A DNA stretch of 64,000 nucleotides from Haematococcus lacustris (Eukaryota; Chlorophyta; Chlorophyceae; Chlamydomonadales; Haematococcaceae): assembly GCA_030144725.1 (NCBI GenBank), contig JASKMD010000020.1, positions 5,412,703 through 5,476,702 on the forward strand. The letters run 5' to 3'. The translations under genes and the position numbers were made by a program. The notes under the pieces were generated by a model. That model searched no databases. It was not told the origin of the DNA and worked only from the letters and a program-made list of their open reading frames with translations. Positions within the stretch are counted from its first letter, which is position 1. Every line of letters begins with the position of its first letter. Shown one piece after another: positions 22,258 through 33,300 of this stretch.

Positions 22258-23028
22258 GGCTCGGAGGGCCCTGCTTGCGGCGGAATACACGGCGGCTAGG
22301 GCTTTGCCCCGCAAATCCCCCGACTTACCTCCTGTGGACCTGGTCATGTCCATGCGGGAAAGAAGGGACCTCCTGCCTCGTGTTGGCGCAGCTGGACCGC
22401 CAAGCAGGAAAGGTTGACTCGCGGGCCCCTGACCAGTGGAGGGGGCAGCTGAGCTGCTCGGCCACAGACCCTGCGTCTCCCGCTCCCCCGGCTGCGCTGA
22501 CTCACCCCTTGCACACACCTGGGCAGCCCAGGACAGGCCCAGCCACGGACTCCCTCCAGAACGCTCTGCTGTAGCTGGACCCCAGGAGCTATCGAATCGG
22601 GAAGGCCTTTCACGGGGCAGGGCAGACGGGTGGATCCCAGACGGGTGGATCCCTTGAGCCCAAGCCCTCTAGCCCCCGATTCATCCCCTGCACCCGCCAC
22701 AGCCTCCGCCCCCGCCGAGCACGATGCACCAGTAGATCGGGAAGGCCCCGCTGCCCTGCAGCAGCCCCGACGCGAGGGGAAAGCTGTCGGTAAGGTGGCC
22801 GTCGACCATCACCTGGCTCTTGGCACCCCGGTGCAGCAGCTGGGCCCAGCGCACATGCCCCTCCCGGCAGAACCCCATGGCCTCCATTGTGTCCTGGAGC
22901 AAGCCTCACGACACGTTGTCATAGGCCCCCGCCAGGTCCAGGACAACAACCAGGCTGGGCTGCCCCAGCTGCTGCAGGTACTCCAGCAGGCCTAGGTGGA
23001 ACTGCACGCTGTAGCTGATTCCCTGCCC
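22258..23028 (-). mobile_element. L1-like LINE B copy 1, 5' part (RT fragment, 5'-truncated)
   Basis: This is the other half of copy 1. It carries part of the reverse transcriptase (LDLAGAYDNVS, then LLQDTMEAMGFCREGHVRW, SQVMVDGHLTDSFPLASGLLQG) but no polymerase YADD/FADD box. A TGA near 22906 replaces the Trp codon that copy 2 has in the DNVSW motif. Homology to copy 2 ends near 23028 (copy 2 equivalent near 28130), which is the 5' truncation point. The 23029-23130 stretch that follows is unrelated AT-richer sequence in which I see nothing. Confidence 0.82.
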
Positions 23029-23130
23029 AGGGTTCCTTTCATATGAGGAGCATTACAAGAGAGAGTGAGACTAAAGAAATAAAGAATAGAGAAGACTACA
23101 ACGAACAAGATTCCCCGTACACGATCCCCA

Positions 23131-23397
23131 AGCACTACGCCCAAACACAGCGGTCCACACACCCCAAGCAAAGGTCCACACACCCCAAGCAAAGGTCCAC
23201 ACCACCCAAGCAACCCCCTCCCTAGGACAACGTCAAGACACTCCCCCACACCAACGCCCTCCACCCTAGCTCTACACACCTCCCCAGACCCTAGCTCTAC
23301 TCACCTCCCCACACAAGCCTAAGCCCAGCCCCTCGACCTGAAGCCTTGAACCCTTCCCCCAACACTCAAACCAAGACCACCTAAGCCCCGGTCCCCT
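23131..23397 (-). mobile_element. L1-like LINE B copy 2, 3'-terminal part
   Basis: Nearly identical to 3346-3615. It contains the same GGTCCACACACCCCAAGC tandem units and stops at GGTCCCCTT, where element C is inserted. The rest of copy 2 resumes at 25045 with CACCCAGATAAACCCCCGAGG, the text that in copy 1 follows directly (3615-3640). Confidence 0.85.
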
Positions 23398-24637
23398 TAC
23401 GTAGTAGATAATGGTGTCGCGGGTCGTTTTAGGCGGTTTAAACTGCGAGGCCGAGGCCCTGGAGCGTAACAGCTCGAGACCAAAGCCAGCGGTCGCGGAG
23501 CGTAGCGATATGTGTCTCAATGTTCAGATGTGATTTTACAGGTCCTTTACAGGTCCTTTACAGGTCCTCTTGCTGTGCAACATCGGCCGAACCGTGTTGT
23601 GCCCTCAAACGCTGGCCCTACTTCTTCCACAGGTGATTTACCGCTGCGGCTGTACTTTACGTCTCTGCTGTGTACTTCATCGCATGTTGCAATGCTGTAG
23701 GTGTTTAACCCTTCGAGGTGTTGTTGGAGGACCTGTCTATTACATAGGGTTAGGGTTGCCTGAAGCGCACAGGGACTACAGCTCTTGCTGAGGATGAGTC
23801 CTTCACTGACGAGTACCAGGCTCCATGGCTGCGTATGCCCATCACGGTGCGGCAAAGCGTGGCAAGGTGTCTGCCATGATGTCTGACAAAGTCTCCACTG
23901 CTCTTCCTGTTGCCAAGGAAGTTGCTGATGTGTGGGCACCAGCAGCAACAGTAGCTGTGCCGGCTGATGCTGCACCAGTGGCAGCTCCTGCAACACTTGC
24001 TGCTCCATGTGTGGCTTTATCGCATTATGCTGTTGGTGTTGTGGCCTCTCCTGCGTTGTCCCAGCAAGAGTCAGCTGTGTTGGCTATCAGCACGATTGTG
24101 CCACCAGCTCAAGCTGCTGGCAGCCCTTGCATGGGCTCTTCATCTTGCCCACCACCTTCCAGTCCTGCGGTCCCGTCTTTTGCAGCTATGTGGCCCGGTA
24201 ATTGTGGCCAGCTTGCTGGGCAGCTGAGCATGATGTCTCAGCAAATGTCAGCCTTCCAGCTGCAAATGCAAATGTCCAGCATCCAGCTGCAAATGCAGTC
24301 TATGCAGAAGCTAATGGAGAGCAGCAAGGAGATCAGCAAGGAGTAAGGGGCTCTCTGCTGCAAGGGTCTTATGCGATTGTGAGATTGTCGTGTGTTCTAG
24401 ACGTTAAGTGGTCATGTTAGGGGTGAGGGGTTCATAGATGTACGAGTTGCTGTTTTGCCTTGCATAGCTACTTTTATTGATGTTTGAAGTTGAGTTTAGG
24501 GCTGGAACACGCCTTGGACACTTTCCTTAATAGTCGTGCACTTTTTGATAACTGCGGCGCCCTGTCCAATTAACAGCGTACTAACGATTCTTAAAACGAG
24601 GTCAATTAACGATTACAACTGAGTAAAACTCAATTAC
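23398..24637. mobile_element. Element C: unclassified non-autonomous DNA element inserted in B copy 2
   Basis: This interrupts the L1-like 3' end. Its left end (ACGTAGTAGATAATGG, then a GAGCGTAGCGA apex at 23493-23505) matches the left arm of the foldback at 24631-24852, but the complementary right arm is not conserved here. Its right end carries GAGTAAAACTCAATTAC, repeated at 25028-25044. Three tandem AGGTCCTTTAC units lie at 23539-23574. No transposase is visible. The boundaries come from comparison with uninterrupted B copy 1. Confidence 0.6.
23825..24346 (+). CDS. Hypothetical Ala-rich protein with Met/Gln helical C terminus, within element C
   Basis: A 173-codon frame from ATG to TAA. 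The first two thirds are Ala/Pro/Val-rich without a recognisable domain. The last 45 residues (QLAGQLSMMSQQMSAFQLQM and onward to KLMESSKEISKE) look like an amphipathic or coiled-coil helix. Being inside a mobile insertion it may be a captured host exon or an element-encoded protein. The upstream part of a longer gene could be missing. I assign no function. Confidence 0.4.
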   Translation: MAAYAHHGAAKRGKVSAMMSDKVSTALPVAKEVADVWAPAATVAVPADAAPVAAPATLAAPCVALSHYAVGVVASPALSQQESAVLAISTIVPPAQAAGSPCMGSSSCPPPSSPAVPSFAAMWPGNCGQLAGQLSMMSQQMSAFQLQMQMSSIQLQMQSMQKLMESSKEISKE

Positions 24638-24852
24638 GTAGTAGATAATGGTGTCGCGGGTCGTTTTAGGCGGTTTAAAAAGGCGAGGTCGAGGCCCTGG
24701 CGCGGGGCAGCTCGAGACCGAAGCCAGCGGACACGGAGCGTAGCGACGTGGCCGCTGGCTGAGGTCGAGAGCTGTCCCGCGCCAGGGCCGAGACCGAGCC
24801 TTTTTCAACCACCTGAAACGACCCTAGCGACTCCATTATCTAGTGTAATTGA
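24631..24852. mobile_element. Foldback MITE with about 100-bp inverted arms and GCGTAGC apex
   Basis: The left arm starts CAATTACGTAGTAGATAATGG and the right arm ends CCATTATCTAGTGTAATTG. The arms pair along nearly their whole length with scattered mismatches. The tip is GAGCGTAGCGA (24736-24746). No coding capacity. It shares its terminal GTAGTAGATAAT with the foldback at 61075-61235. Confidence 0.8.
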
Positions 24853-25044
24853 GTTTTACGTAGACGAAGCTCTATAGGCGCGGCGAAGCCGCGCAATGTG
24901 ATGCTTCTTGTCACCTGCGATGGTGTTGGCCGGCTGTTACGTGTTCGTTGGCAACCACTTTTTGTTAATACACCAGGTCGCTGCAGTTAACGATTCTTAA
25001 AACGAGGTCTATTAACGATTACAATCGAGTAAAACTCAATTACA
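24843..25044. mobile_element. Short TIR element with GTAATTGAGTTTTAC ends
   Basis: GTAATTGAGTTTTAC (about 24846-24860) and its reverse complement GTAAAACTCAATTAC (25030-25044) bound this segment. It contains a perfect hairpin GCGCG-GCGAAGC-CGCGC at 24878-24894. The block TAACGATTCTTAAAACGAGGTC is shared with 24580-24605, so the ends of element C and of this element are related. Confidence 0.55.
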
Positions 25045-25064
25045 CCCAGATAAACCCCCGAGGC

Positions 25065-26171
25065 CTAGCCCTCCCCACCCACAGAACGCACGAAGCCCCC
25101 ACCAGCAACCCTGCAGCTCAGGCTGGCTCGACGGGGAAGGGGACGGGCCACTGCAAGGAGAGGCGAACAAACAGCTCTCCCCCCACACCGCGCCCTGCCC
25201 TCCCCCTGCCTAAGCCTCCCTGCTGCCCTCTCCTCCTCCACTCCTCCTGCCCCAACCCTCCCCTCTGCCCCCTCCTGCCCTCCCCTCCGCTCCCTCTCAG
25301 GCTGCTTGGCAAACCAGCCCCCCAACGCCTCGGGCCACAGCTGGTCAAAGTGGGCAGCGTCCAGCTCCGGGTCCTTTCCCTTGAACCAGGTGGAGGGCAC
25401 AGCGCCGCAGAGGCCCACGCGGATGTCCCTCCCCACCCGATGCCAGTCCCGCTTGACGGCCGTGGTGAGGGTGGAGATGACCTCCTCCACAACCCGCCTC
25501 GCCACCTGTTGTGGCTGCAGGGCTGTAGCGGCTCCTGAGCTGCGGAGGCGCCACACTGCGCCCAGGTAGGCAACGCGCAGCCGCAGCCACAGCAGGCTGT
25601 CAGGGGGCTGAAAGGGGGGGGCCTCGCCGCAGGTGGGGCGCCCACTATGGAGCAGCATGGCGTCGCCTGAGGGGGGGCGGGTGCCTGTGAGGCGGCCGTA
25701 CACGTCCAGCACCCACTCCCTGGCTGGGACCACGGCGGGGCAGGTCAGGAAGGCGTGGGTGAGCGTCTCCAAGTGCCCCGGCTGGCAGAAGCGGCAGGCG
25801 GACGAGCCCGGGGCAGCCGCCCCCTTGAGGATGTGACCCCACAAGGCCCCGATCATGAGGCTGGCGTGAAGCACCCGCCAGGCCACGATGACATGCTCCC
25901 AACGGAGGGTGGGGTCTAGCAGCTCCTTCCACACCTTTGCACACGGCTGGCCCGCCTGATCACCCACAGCCAGCTGGTCCACGGTGTCAGCCCGGGGTGC
26001 GGGCTGAGCAAGTGGCTGCCTGCCCCCACGCCGCTGCTGGGCCTCCAGCTGCCGCTCAGCCTGCTGGTCCGCTCTTATCTGCGGCGAGGGTCGCTGGTGC
26101 GCCCTGGCGGAGGTGTCAAGCCAGCGAGGCGGTTGGCTTCCATGCACCTCCTCGGGGAGCCGCTCCTCCAC
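25065..26171 (-). pseudogene. L1-like ORF2 C-terminal fragment with zf-RVT zinc motif (B copy 2)
   Basis: Same 368-codon frame as 3638-4744, with a handful of substitutions (for example VGVQAG to VGDQAG and RREHVIV to RWEHVIV). It keeps the WRVLHASLM, GALWGHI and CRFCQPGHLETLTHAFLTC blocks. It is not joined in frame to the RT domain. Confidence 0.8.
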
Positions 26172-26285
26172 ATCCCTGCCCTGCTGCTCCCGCTCCCCCG
26201 CTGCACCCCTGCTAACACCCCCGCTGCCCCGCTAACCCCCCCGCTGCCCCCCGCTAACCCCCCCTGCCCCCCCGCTGCCCCCCCG

Positions 26286-27628
26286 CTAACACCCCCGCTG
26301 CCCCCCCTGTTGCCCCGCTAACCCCCCCGCTGCCCCCTGGTCTGCCACCTGCTGCGCGCTGGCCTCCCACTTGAGCTCCAGCTCCCTCAGGGCTCCATCA
26401 GCCACCGCTGCCACCTCCGGTTCGCCCGCTGCCCGGGGGGGGCGCACACCCCACATCGCAGGCCACAGGCCCCCACAGGGTGGGTAGAGGGGGTCGGCAC
26501 TGACGCGCTGGAGCTGGTGGAGGCGCACCCTGGCATGCTTGACAGAGAAGTCCAGCAGGGTGGTGGTGCCCATGCCCCACACGTGAGGGACCAGCTGCAG
26601 GTGAGCCCAGGGGCCCAAGAGCCACTCCTCCTTAGGCCAGGTGCCAGGCCCCTCGTTAGCTGGGTCGGCAGCCTGCCCTCACGCCCCGCCCCCTGCTCCC
26701 TTACGCCCTCCACCTCCTCCACGCCCTCGCCCCCTGCCCCCGCCCGGCCCCCTTGCCCACCCCCCTCCCCTGCCAACCGCCCTGGCCCCTCCTTGCTCCA
26801 GCCCTTGAGCCTGCTCCTGCGCCACGTGACGCTGGGCGGGTAGAGGGCGGAGGTGGGTGGCTCGCTCCCCCGGGGTCAGCCTGTAGCTGGGCTTGTTGAG
26901 CCGGGCCACCGCAGCTGGCTCATAGGCCGCCCCCTCCTCCACCCAGAAAGCCCCGAGGGGCCCTTGCCCTGTGGGGTCTAGGGCGTAGAGGCGGCCGTTG
27001 GGGCCCACCCAGTGGGAGGGCTGGAGCAGGGGGGTGCGCCGCATCACAAACCCCACCACTGGCCCAACCCTCAGGCACTCCCACTCCGGCTGTGGAGGCT
27101 GCAGGCGGTCCACCATGCCCTGCCAGGGCTCGGGGAGGCAAGCCCTGACCAGATCCGCAGCCTAGCAGTGCCACCCCCTGCTAAGGTGCGCTGGTGGGGG
27201 TGGGCGGCAACCTGGGGCTGACTAGCTGTGATAGCCTTGCCGTCCAGCGACTCTGCCCCTCCACATCCGGGCCAAGAGGGCTGGTCTTGGGTAGAAGCGG
27301 GCGAGGCGGAGGGGGAGGAGCGGATAACTGATAGCAGCTCCGGCTTAGGGTCTTGGGTGCTCCTACTGGCTCGGAGGGCCCTGCTTGCGGCGGAATAAAC
27401 GGCGGCTAGGGCTTTGCCCCGCAAATCCCCCGACTTACCTCCTGTGGACCTGGTCATGTCCATGCGGGGAAGAAGGGACCTCCTGCCTCGTGTTGGCGCA
27501 GCTGGACCGCCAAGCGGGAAAGGTTGACTCGCGGGCCCCTGACCAGTGGAGGGGGCAGCTGAGCTGCTCGGCCACAGACCCTGCGTCTCCCGCTCCCCCG
27601 GCTGCGCTGACTCACCCCTTGCACACAC
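26286..27628 (-). pseudogene. L1-like ORF2 middle region, several broken frames (B copy 2)
   Basis: Frames 26618-26286, 27116-26679 and 27628-27071 overlap and are mutually shifted. The order and the breakpoints are the same as in copy 1. The stretch just downstream of the RT palm (27450-27830) contains no FADD-type catalytic box in any minus frame that I can recognise, so polymerase activity is lost. Confidence 0.6.
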
Positions 27629-27782
27629 CTGGGCAGCCTAGGACAGGCCCAACCACGGACTCCCTCCAGAACGCTCTGCTGTAGCTGGACCCCAGGAGCT
27701 ATCGAACCGGGAAGGCCTTTCACGGGGCAGGGCAGACGGGCGGATCCAAGGACCCTTGAGCTCAAGCCCTCTAGCCCCCGAC

Positions 27783-29000
27783 TCATCCCCTGCACCCGCC
27801 ACAGCCTCCGCCCCCGCCGAGCACGATGCACCAGTAGATCGGGGAGGCCCCGGTGCCCTGCAGCAGCCCTGACGCGAGGGGAAAGCTGTCGGTGAGGTGG
27901 CCGTTGACCATCACTTGGCTCTTGGCACCCCGGTGCAGCAGCGGGGCCCAGCGCACATGCCCCTCCCGGCAGAACCCCATGGCCTCCATTGTGTCCTGGA
28001 GCAAGCCCCAGGACACGTTGTCATAGGCACCCGCCAGGTCCAGCAACAACAGCCAGGCTGGGCTGCCCCGCTGCTGCAGGTACTCCAGCAGGCCTAGGTG
28101 GAACTGCACGTTGTCGTTGATGTCCCTGCCCCGGATGAAAGCGGACTGAGAGGGGGACACCATCAGGTCCAAGGGCAGCTGCAGCCGGTCCTCCACTGCC
28201 CTAGCCACCAGATGCACATCGCAGTTGAGGAGCGTGATGGGCCGGTAGCCGGCCACCTGGTCCCTCGGCTTGCCAGCCTTGGGCACGAGATGGATGATGC
28301 CGGTCAGGAACTCAGCCAGGGGGGCAGGGTCAGCGGTGTCTTCAAGGGCCTCTTGCAACATGGCCCGCAGCGGCCGCCTTAGCGGCCGGTCATAGACCTC
28401 CATGGGTAGCCCATCTAGCCCCCAGGCCTTGCTGTGCGCCCAACCCTGCGGAGCCCGGCCCAGCTCCTCCTCTGACAGCATAGGGTTGCCATCGGGGCCC
28501 TCGGCAGCTCGGGCCTGGGTGGGGGTGAGGTGGGAGGCGAGGCTGCCCAGCAGGGTGGCGCGCGTAGCTGTGTCCACCGGCTTGGCTGCGTAGACTCCGG
28601 TAGGCTCTGTGTCTGAGTAGTGCTGCTGGAAAGCCCTGCACGTTGCCTTCACCCCGGCCGGGGTGGTGAGGTCTGCTGGCTGACCTGGCTGTCCGGGGAG
28701 CTGGAGAGAGGAGATGAGGGTGGGGGTGTGCGCGGGCTGGTCGCGATGGTAGAAGTGGATGGAGGAGCGGTCGCCGTAGACTAGCAAGGACTGTTTGGCG
28801 CCCTGCTCCCTCGCCCCCACCCCAGCCATAGCTGCGGCCTCTCCCAGGTGTTGCGCTGCTTGCAGGGCAGCACGCTGCTTGCCGGCTTGCCTTTGCCAGT
28901 GCTGAGCCTCTAGCTGGTGTCCTGCCCGCCGTGCCCCCCTCGCCTCAGAGCTGGAGCTGGTTAAGGGGATGCCAAAATGGCGCCCGCGAGGCCTCGCCAT
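27783..29000 (-). pseudogene. L1-clade reverse transcriptase fragment (B copy 2)
   Basis: A 405-residue frame with clear RT blocks in order: KAWGLDGLPMEVY, FLTGIIHLVPKAGKP, YRPITLLNCDVHLVARAVEDRL, SPSQSAFIRGRDINDNV, LLLLDLAGAYDNVSW, and DSFPLASGLLQGTGASPIYW. Palm strands carrying the first Asp (LDLAGAYD) are present. The frame then ends in a Gly/Cys run instead of the second catalytic Asp pair. The QSAFIRGR and LDLAGAYDNVSW forms place it in the L1 clade. Confidence 0.85.
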
Positions 29001-29659
29001 GGCTGGCTGGGCAGCTGGCTGAGCGCTGCCTCTCCTCGCCTACGCTGAGCCTCCCGCTGCCTCTCCTCTTGCCCGGCCCACCTGTCATCCGAAGAGGGGC
29101 GCGAAGGAGCTTTCGCGGCGGCGTTTAGGCAGCGGGGAGGCTGACTGCCCTGCAACTCAAATGACCCAATCCACACTGTGACGAACCGGCTGCCCAGCCC
29201 GGTGGAGGGACCAAGCTCCTGGGCTTGGAGAGGGGCAACTGCGCCAGGCCCCGTGACCTCCGTGAGGCAATGGGCGGTGGGGACAGCTGCCTCGGCATCC
29301 ATGGGGTCAAGGGATGGAGGCCTGGCGCAAGGTTTCCCATGCACTCAATGCCCGGCTGCTGCTAGGCCCCTGGCTGTGGCAGCTCTCAGCTTCAGGGCCG
29401 CGACCTCGCCCTTGGAGGCCAGCACCGCGCCCTTGGTGACGGCCTTACCCAACAGCCCCAAGTGCCCCGGGAAGCGTGGAGAGGCTGGTGAGGGAAAACC
29501 GGCAAGGGAGCTCGTAGCAAGAGACACCTCGAGAGGCCCGGGATGAACAACGGGAGATTCAACAAGGGGGGGAGGGGCGGCCCAAGGGGGGTCTAGGGGG
29601 GCTGCAGAGTGGGAAGAGGGATATGGGGGGACAGCACTCAGCGGGGCGGGACAGAACAA
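28961..29659 (-). pseudogene. N-terminal extension of L1-like ORF2 (B copy 2), one internal stop
   Basis: Two contiguous same-frame segments are separated by a single TGA at 29345-29347. It is Pro/Ala-rich, then VWIGSFELQGSQPPRCLNAAAKA and a charged QEERQREAQRRR stretch that probably runs into the RT frame by a shift near 28980. No endonuclease residues are recognised. Confidence 0.5.
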
Positions 29660-29699
29660 GGCGCATGAGCCCTCAACACAAAAGCTCCACGGGCGCTAG

Positions 29700-30054
29700 G
29701 CTGGAAGGTGGTGGGCGTTGGGAAAAGGGTAGTGAGCAAGAGGCTACATAAAGAAAGAAAAAACAACCGACGGCGTCTTGTCACAACTTCGCCTCCGGCA
29801 TTATATCATACGTTCTTTAGGCAATTGTGGTGTCATTGAACTTGTTGCAATAGCCAACAATGTATGCAGTTAGCATCATTTTTGGCACATTTGATGTCAC
29901 AATTGATGACTGTGCTGTTAGTAACAGTGTTACGGTGCTGTTAGTAACGGCGTTGTCAGTTACCAATTTCATGTCGAGAGCACCATTGTGTAAGAGCATC
30001 AACCATAGAGCCGCGGTGCTTAATGAAGAGACGGCTGATAAATAAGACTCCACT
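29700..30054. other. Spacer between L1-like copy 2 and the ATAD3 3' region
   Basis: Contains a GAAAGAAAAAAC run near 29750 and near-repeats of GCTGTTAGTAAC (29917-29960). I recognise no gene here. Confidence 0.5.
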
Positions 30055-30149
30055 TTGTGCACCTTGCTTTGAAGTGCGTTACAAAAAGTCCCGAACCCCT
30101 AGGGCGGCCAAGCAGCCTAACGGCTGACGCCTTAAGCGGTGTAAGCCAC
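30055..30149. repeat. Dispersed 95-bp repeat, copy 1
   Basis: TTGTGCACCTTGCTTTGAAG through GGTGTAAGCCAC is repeated at 49802-49905 with a small indel. It looks like a short SINE or MITE fragment; the class is not determined. Confidence 0.75.
30079..30083 (-). terminator. Candidate TGTAA poly(A) signal of the ATAD3 gene
   Basis: TTACA on the plus strand is TGTAA on the minus strand, the usual chlorophyte poly(A) signal. It lies 276 bases past the ATAD3 stop and is the only one I found in that stretch. It is inside the dispersed repeat. Confidence 0.4.
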
Positions 30150-30358
30150 CTATCTCGATAGATACAACACCACTCTCAAGTCACACGAGGTTGGATGCTG
30201 GCGCGCAATTGCTGCTCCAACATCGCGGTGGATGCACTGTCGCCCGTCCCATGGTGCCCTAACCTGTAGACAATAACGGGTGCAAGAGGTGCACAAGAAG
30301 TTGCAGGAAGCTTGTGGGCATCATCACTGGTGCACTAAACTATTCTGTGCACTGTACT

Positions 30359-33300
30359 TTATGTTGCGATGAGGTGTGCGAGTGGCATGTCATCCTTGCC
30401 CTCCCACCTGAAAGCTTTGCGCTCGCTGTGCTCATGTAGTTTGCGGGCTAGCACACTGTCCCAAAGCTCTGCTGTCAACAAGGGTTGTGCACTGCCATAG
30501 ACCGCTGCTTGTACAGCTGCCAAGAACTTGGCAATCTCTCTCCCTTCAAACCACGAGAAGGCAACACAACAATGCACGGTTCTGGACTTAAACAATACAC
30601 TTCTTGTACACATGTAAGAAGTACAACATTGACAATCAAGAGGCTCCCAAGCTATGAATGAGTATGCATGTTGTGGCACCGCCAAAGACTAATGCATTGT
30701 ATGCTGCTATTTATAATGTTGATGATTACTAAGAGGGCCTCCAACAACTTGTGGACGTCAATGTTTCATTGGGTGTTTTGTGTACAAAGCGTGTACAAGG
30801 CATGAAGAACCCACATCCCTTGTGCGGAGGGATGAGGGAAGGCCCGTCATGCATGTTGCCTTACCAGAAAAACCTTCCATGGCAGCAGCAGCTGCAGGCA
30901 GCTTAGCTTCTACTCCGGCTAGGATCTCAATGCGATCTGAGCTAGCTTTGCGTCCTCGCACCAATGCCTGCATATAAGCATGCACATGTGCGCCAAGTTG
31001 TGTTAGAGTGTTACCATATTGATCGACCTGGCGCCATACTTACTTGCATTAGTAAATAGATGCTACAAAGAGTGCATTGGTGTGCCAAACGATGTTTTGT
31101 CGTACCTCCTACTACCCAACTCTCTCATTTCACTCATCAAGAACAGCATGTGCGACCAAGTGGGTCACAGCTTTATACAGTTACTGCCAGGTTCAACCCT
31201 AGGTGCCACGCCCATGCTCTTGTCTGCCTTTGTAGCGAGAAACATGAACGGAGCTGCAGCAACCACAATAGGTAATGGATAAGCGGCGGGCCGAGTACAT
31301 TATGCGAAAGTAATGGACGAGTCCGAGTCGACGAGAGACGAGGACGAGTCCATTAGATTCGCGTAATGAGCGAGGTAGAGGCGAGTATCAAGTATCCCTG
31401 AGGTCCGCAGCCTGTCAATTATACAAAAGCGTACCCCGCGGCCCGGCAATTATGCAAAAGCTTACACCGCGGCCTGGCAATTATACAAAAGTGCAGTCAA
31501 CGCCGGGCCTATCATGTCGAGTTTTATACATCCAAACGGCTTAGCGGCTAATGCGGTACGCTTGCCTTGTTCATCCCGAGCTAACCAAGCCTGCCCGGAG
31601 CCCAAAGCTCGGTGTTTACATGCCAGCCTGGCATATGTATAGTATAATGTCGGAGGCCGAGCTGTTACGGGAAAATAACGGTCGAGGCTGAGTCGAGAGT
31701 TGCGGTAAACGTCGAGGCGCAGCCGAGACGTTTACGCAACTCGAGACCTGGCCGAGACTGTTATTTGGACGTGAACAGCGCGATATCCCTTTACATTACG
31801 GGTACCTTCTTTCTAACTTGCTAGCTGTCGCAGCTAGCCTTGCCGTTGCCTAAGCATCGCGCTGCTACCGCGGACACCTTTGACTTGCAAGACACTTTTC
31901 CAGTAATTGGGGTCAAGGCGCGCACTTTTCCCACTTCTCACTCCTGCCTGAGTTTGGTTCGAGTCCCAAGCTCTTGTCCCAGTCTTCATCGTAGTCTCAG
32001 CCATCATACCCGATAGCACATACACGACCGGCAGCAAGAACAGTGGACGACGATGTTGAGCACGAGTCCCTCGATTTAACTTGCCGCCCCCTCCGCTGGA
32101 GATTGCAGCACGTCGTGCAGCAGCAAGACTGTCAGGTGAGAACAGTAGAATAACCGCGTTGACCATGGTAACCGCCTTGACCAACATTGACCTTACTTTG
32201 CTGCCAACATTGACGACAACGACTACCGCCTAAATGACCACCCCAAGTAAGCTAACTCAATTCACCACAACAGCTTGCGGACGCGACAACCAAGTCAAGC
32301 CAAGCTTTGCTGATGCGACAATGGAGCTCTTGGACTCCGCGGTTTGGGCCCTTTTCAACGGGTGGGCCTTGCAAAGCCACGCGAGCAATATGCGGATGCT
32401 GCCGCTTAGCCTGACTTCTACCATTATTCAGCTTTGTGCGATAGTTGTATACCTTGCATAGCAGGAACTTGCATATTGCCGCTACCTGCAGTCACGCATA
32501 TCATATTCTGCTGCCCTTGCTTCACCCTATGTAGTTGCCCGCATCCTGCCCCTGGCTGCTGCCTGCTGTTGACCCTGTTGCTGTCCCTGCGGCCTACTGC
32601 CCTCATTGCCTAGGTAGTAGTGCATATGGTTGCTGCCAGACGCGTCATGTTGCCATTGCTACCGCCCATGCCGCATGCTACGCCTAGCTGCTGCTGACCT
32701 TGCTACCCCTGGCTGCTGCCCTTCCGTGCGGCCTACTGTCCCTCATTGCCTAGGTAGTAGTGCATATGGTTGCTGCCAGACGCGTCATGTTGCCATTGCT
32801 ACCGCCCATGCCGCGTGCTACGCCTAGCTGCTGCTGACCTTGCTACCCCTGGCTGCTGCCCTTCCGTGCGGCCTACTGCCCTCATTGCCTAGGTTGTAAT
32901 GCATATGGCTGCTGCCGGACGCGTCAAGTTGCCATTGCTGCCGCCCATGCGGCGTGCTTCGCCCAGCTGCTGCTGACTGCTGACCTTGCTACCCCTGGCT
33001 GCTGCCCTTCCCTGCGGCCTGCTGCCCCTCATTGCCTAGGTAGTAGTGCATATGGCTGCTGCCGGACGCGTCATGTTGCCATTGCTACCCCCCATGCCGC
33101 GTGCTACGCCCAGCTGCTACCGACTGCTGACCTTGTTACCCTTGGCTGTTGCCCTTCCGTGTGGCATACTGCCCCTCATTGCCTAGGTGCATGTGGCTTC
33201 TGCAGGACGCGTTGTGTAGCTATAGCTGCCGCCCATGCCTCAACATTCTTAACCCTAGCTGCCCGACCTACTCCCTGGTGTTTTGCTCGACGCTCAATCG

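Larger units (their letters stand above)
25045..29700 (-). mobile_element. L1-like LINE B copy 2, main part
   Basis: The more complete copy of the L1-like element. It covers the zinc C terminus (25065-26171), the middle region (26286-27628), the reverse transcriptase (27783-29000) and an N-terminal extension (28961-29659). No AP endonuclease motif is visible before the RT, so the 5' end is probably truncated near 29700, although I cannot fix the border. Every frame break seen here also occurs in copy 1 where they overlap. Confidence 0.85.

Noticed and set aside
31834..32187. A 117-codon minus-strand frame within ATAD3 intron 14 as an extra exon
   Set aside because: Flanking exons already join in exact phase, and the frame has no similarity to ATAD3 and lies among repeats.
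32608..33190. CRISPR-like array
   Set aside because: The units are contiguous 140-bp tandem copies without unique spacers, in a eukaryotic intron.
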